Below are positions 6,735 to 8,129 of a stretch of 8,129 nt of DNA, piece after piece. How positions within the stretch are numbered: position 1 is the first letter of the stretch; the number at the start of each line of letters is the position of its first letter. This DNA comes from Chitinophagales bacterium (GTDB lineage Bacteria > Bacteroidota > Bacteroidia > Chitinophagales > UBA8649). The stretch spans positions 1 to 8,129 of the forward strand of contig JADHRO010000089.1 in the NCBI GenBank assembly GCA_016777395.1, read 5' to 3'. The notes under the pieces are model-generated. The model was not told the DNA's origin, did not search any database, and worked only from the letters and a program-made list of their open reading frames with translations. Position numbers and translations under genes: made by a program.

Positions 6735-7145
6735 CTATGCTTTGACTTTATTCGCGTTACTGGGTTGAATAAAATCCCATTTATTTCCATACAAATCTTC
6801 AAAAATGACAACAGTACCATGTGTTTCTTGTTTAGGCTCGCTTATAAAAGCCACCTTTCGTTCTAGCATTTTTTTATAATCGCTCCAAAAATCATCTGTA
6901 AACAAGAAAAGGAATACTCTCCCGCCAGTTTGATTTCCTATATATTTGGCTTGTTCTTCATTGGCTGCTTTTGCCAAAAGTAAAGCACATTCTTTTGCGC
7001 CAGGAGGAGCGACTAGCACCCAGCGTTTTTCAGGACTAAGAACGGTATCTTCTATGAGTTTGAAGTCAAGAATTTTGGTGTAGTAATCAATCGCCTCATC
7101 ATATTCTCGAACGACAATGGATAAATGAGCTAAGTGTTGTTTCAT
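6735..7145 (-). CDS. VOC superfamily (glyoxalase/bleomycin-resistance fold) protein
   Basis: Small cytoplasmic protein of 136 residues when started at the ATG at 7145. Seen: two babbb-type halves. The first begins MKQHLAHLSIVVREYDEAID and continues with YYTKILDF and ECALLLAKA; the second has GGRVFLFLFTDDFWSDYKKM and ends with THGTVVIFEDLYGNKWDFIQ. His7, Glu52 and Glu116 fit metal-ligand positions of metal-binding VOC members. Known: the superfamily covers glyoxalase I, dioxygenases, epimerases and antibiotic-binding proteins, so substrate cannot be named. Start: an upstream in-frame ATG at 7199 would add 18 lysine-rich residues and overlap the DUF5683 gene by 35 bp; VOC proteins normally begin close to the first strand, so 7145 is preferred, leaving a 19-bp gap. 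Third visible gene of the parB cluster. Confidence 0.85.
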   Translation of the reverse strand: MKQHLAHLSIVVREYDEAIDYYTKILDFKLIEDTVLSPEKRWVLVAPPGAKECALLLAKAANEEQAKYIGNQTGGRVFLFLFTDDFWSDYKKMLERKVAFISEPKQETHGTVVIFEDLYGNKWDFIQPSNANKVKA

Positions 7146-7164
7146 AATCGAATAAACCAGTCCT

Positions 7165-7764
7165 TTAGAGCTTTTCTTTTTGTTTAAAATGAAGTGCAAA
7201 ATTTAATCCTACGCGGGTATGAGAACCATTAAAACTTTGATAGCTGCCAAAATCGGGTTCAAGTGAAACGGACAAATCGTCGGTAATACTATAATTGAAT
7301 AGGTGCGCGTCAACAGATGCATCGACTATATTTAGGGTGTAGAATACACTGAGAAGGATAATGCTTAAGTCCAAGCTTCTTTTCGCGTCTTCACGCTTAA
7401 CGTTAAGTGGGTTCTGACCTGTCACTCCCATGAAGGAGCCTGAGGTATTTGGATCGTTGTCGATTTCAAGTTTGTAAGCATCCGTGTACCCCTTTAAATT
7501 TTTGACATTGATACCCACCCATGTTCCAAGTGCGCCTAGTCCACCATAGACAATCGGTAGCTTCCAGTATTTTTTATTGTATACCTGGCCAGATCCAGGA
7601 AGTACTGCTGACAATAATGCAGCTTTTTTAGGGGATTGCCTCTTCATTAAAATGACCGTGTCTTGAGGTTGTTTGAATACCTCGCTTTCCACAACTTGCT
7701 CAACTTGTGCATGGCATAAATTACTTATACATATCAGACCAAGAAGGAAGAAAAAATTACGCAT
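7165..7764 (-). CDS. DUF5683 domain-containing membrane/envelope protein
   Basis: A 199-residue protein of unknown function found mainly in Bacteroidota. Seen: a signal peptide with likely cleavage after CHA (residue 19, before QVEQ); the DUF5683 core KKAALLSAVLPGSGQVYNKK (46-65), continuing with YWKLPIVYGGLGALG (66-80); a second hydrophobic helix at about 131-148 (SLDLSIILLSVFYTLNIVDA region); VDAHLFNY (151-158) and a C-terminal strand-rich end. Glycine/proline-rich LPGSGQ with YNKKYWK is the family hallmark. It starts 10 bp after the parB stop and is followed 19 bp later by the VOC gene, so co-transcription with parB is likely. The parB-DUF5683 adjacency is, from memory, common in this phylum; a functional tie to segregation is unproven. 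Confidence 0.9.
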   Translation of the reverse strand: MRNFFFLLGLICISNLCHAQVEQVVESEVFKQPQDTVILMKRQSPKKAALLSAVLPGSGQVYNKKYWKLPIVYGGLGALGTWVGINVKNLKGYTDAYKLEIDNDPNTSGSFMGVTGQNPLNVKREDAKRSLDLSIILLSVFYTLNIVDASVDAHLFNYSITDDLSVSLEPDFGSYQSFNGSHTRVGLNFALHFKQKEKL

Positions 7765-7774
7765 ACCTCTATGC

Positions 7775-8129
7775 TTAATTTTCTAAGAAATCACTCAATC
7801 GTTCAAGGTCATCGTCATTATGGAAGTATATCGTAATTTCACCACTTCCGTTTTGCTTCGGTTTTATCTGAACTTTTGCGCTAAGATTACTTGCCAAACG
7901 ATCTTGTAATTTTTGATAAGCTAAAGGGAGCTTCTTCGGTGAGGCCTTGCTTTTACCTTGCTTATTGTTTTGCTTAATTAAAGACTCTGTTTGTCTTACG
8001 GATAAGCTTTTACTTCCTATTTCTCTGAAAACATACAATTGCATAACTATGTCGTCAATACCTGCTAAGGCACGAGCATGTCCCATGCTTATAGCTTTGC
8101 TTTTAAGTCCACTTTGAATGTCTGGGGGA
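7775..8129 (-). CDS. parB: Chromosome partitioning protein ParB, C-terminal part (N-terminus beyond right edge)
   Basis: About 117 C-terminal residues of a protein that should be near 300 long. The frame is open through the right edge, so the ATG at 8086 is an internal Met and not the start: the preceding codons read PPDIQSGLKSKAIS, then MGHARALAGID, which is the conserved end of the ParB DNA-binding (HTH) domain. After this come a lysine-rich linker (QNNKQGKSKASPKK) and the C-terminal dimerisation domain with KVQIKPKQNGSGEITIYFHN and DDLERLSDFLEN. ParB binds parS sites near the replication origin, acts as a CTP-dependent clamp and works with the ParA ATPase in chromosome segregation. The N-terminal CTP-binding domain and most of the HTH are outside the window; parA would be expected just upstream. 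DUF5683 follows after 10 bp. Confidence 0.95.
   Translation of the reverse strand, partial: PPDIQSGLKSKAISMGHARALAGIDDIVMQLYVFREIGSKSLSVRQTESLIKQNNKQGKSKASPKKLPLAYQKLQDRLASNLSAKVQIKPKQNGSGEITIYFHNDDDLERLSDFLEN

Noticed and set aside
7775..8086. A complete 103-residue gene starting at the ATG at 8086
   Set aside because: The frame continues upstream to the window edge with ParB-like codons (PPDIQSGL), and the Met belongs to the internal GHARAL motif, so this is the tail of parB.
1..8129. parS sites near parB
   Set aside because: I looked for sequences close to TGTTNCACGTGAAACA and found no convincing match; fragments such as TGTTCCAAGTG near 7523 differ too much.
1..8129. A defence, secretion or mobile-element system
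   Set aside because: No transposase, integrase, nuclease-toxin pair, CRISPR repeat or terminal repeats were seen; all ten genes belong to recognisable chromosomal families.

Overview
The window reads as a stretch of ordinary chromosome from a Bacteroidota bacterium, probably Cytophagia/Flavobacteriia-like; order level is a guess. Support: low GC by eye, short AT-rich spacers without clear Shine-Dalgarno sites, a DUF5683 membrane protein directly downstream of parB, a SAM hydroxide adenosyltransferase head-to-head with phoH, and a multi-unit helix-hairpin-helix membrane protein. I see no tRNA, rRNA, CRISPR array, insertion sequence, phage gene or parS site.

Layout. Positions 1-4797 hold five leftward genes: a PhnP-like metallo-beta-lactamase-fold hydrolase, an AGCS-family sodium:amino-acid symporter, a membrane-anchored helix-hairpin-helix protein, adenine phosphoribosyltransferase (apt), and a secreted penicillin-acylase-family (N-terminal serine) hydrolase that runs off the left edge. 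The symporter, HhH and apt genes overlap through ATGAATGA and ATGA junctions, and the acylase follows apt by 39 bp, so the last four are very likely one transcript; the hydrolase may be its first gene. After the longest gap (4798-4929) comes a leftward SAM hydroxide adenosyltransferase gene, divergent from a rightward phoH that starts at TTG, with 38 bp between the two start codons. phoH converges on a second leftward cluster (6735-8129): parB (N-terminus off the right edge), a DUF5683 protein and a VOC/glyoxalase-fold protein, with gaps of 10 and 19 bp. The convergent gap after phoH holds two nested inverted repeats that look like a bidirectional terminator.

How the genes relate. They are mostly housekeeping: chromosome segregation (ParB), RNA/ribosome maturation (PhoH), adenine salvage (Apt), amino-acid uptake (AGCS) and SAM turnover. 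No multi-gene novel system is evident. The points most worth a second look are the acylase, whose visible active-site spacing matches the acyl-homoserine-lactone acylase PvdQ; the SAM hydroxide adenosyltransferase homologue, which appears to lack two of the three canonical catalytic residues; and the symmetric stem structure between phoH and the VOC gene.
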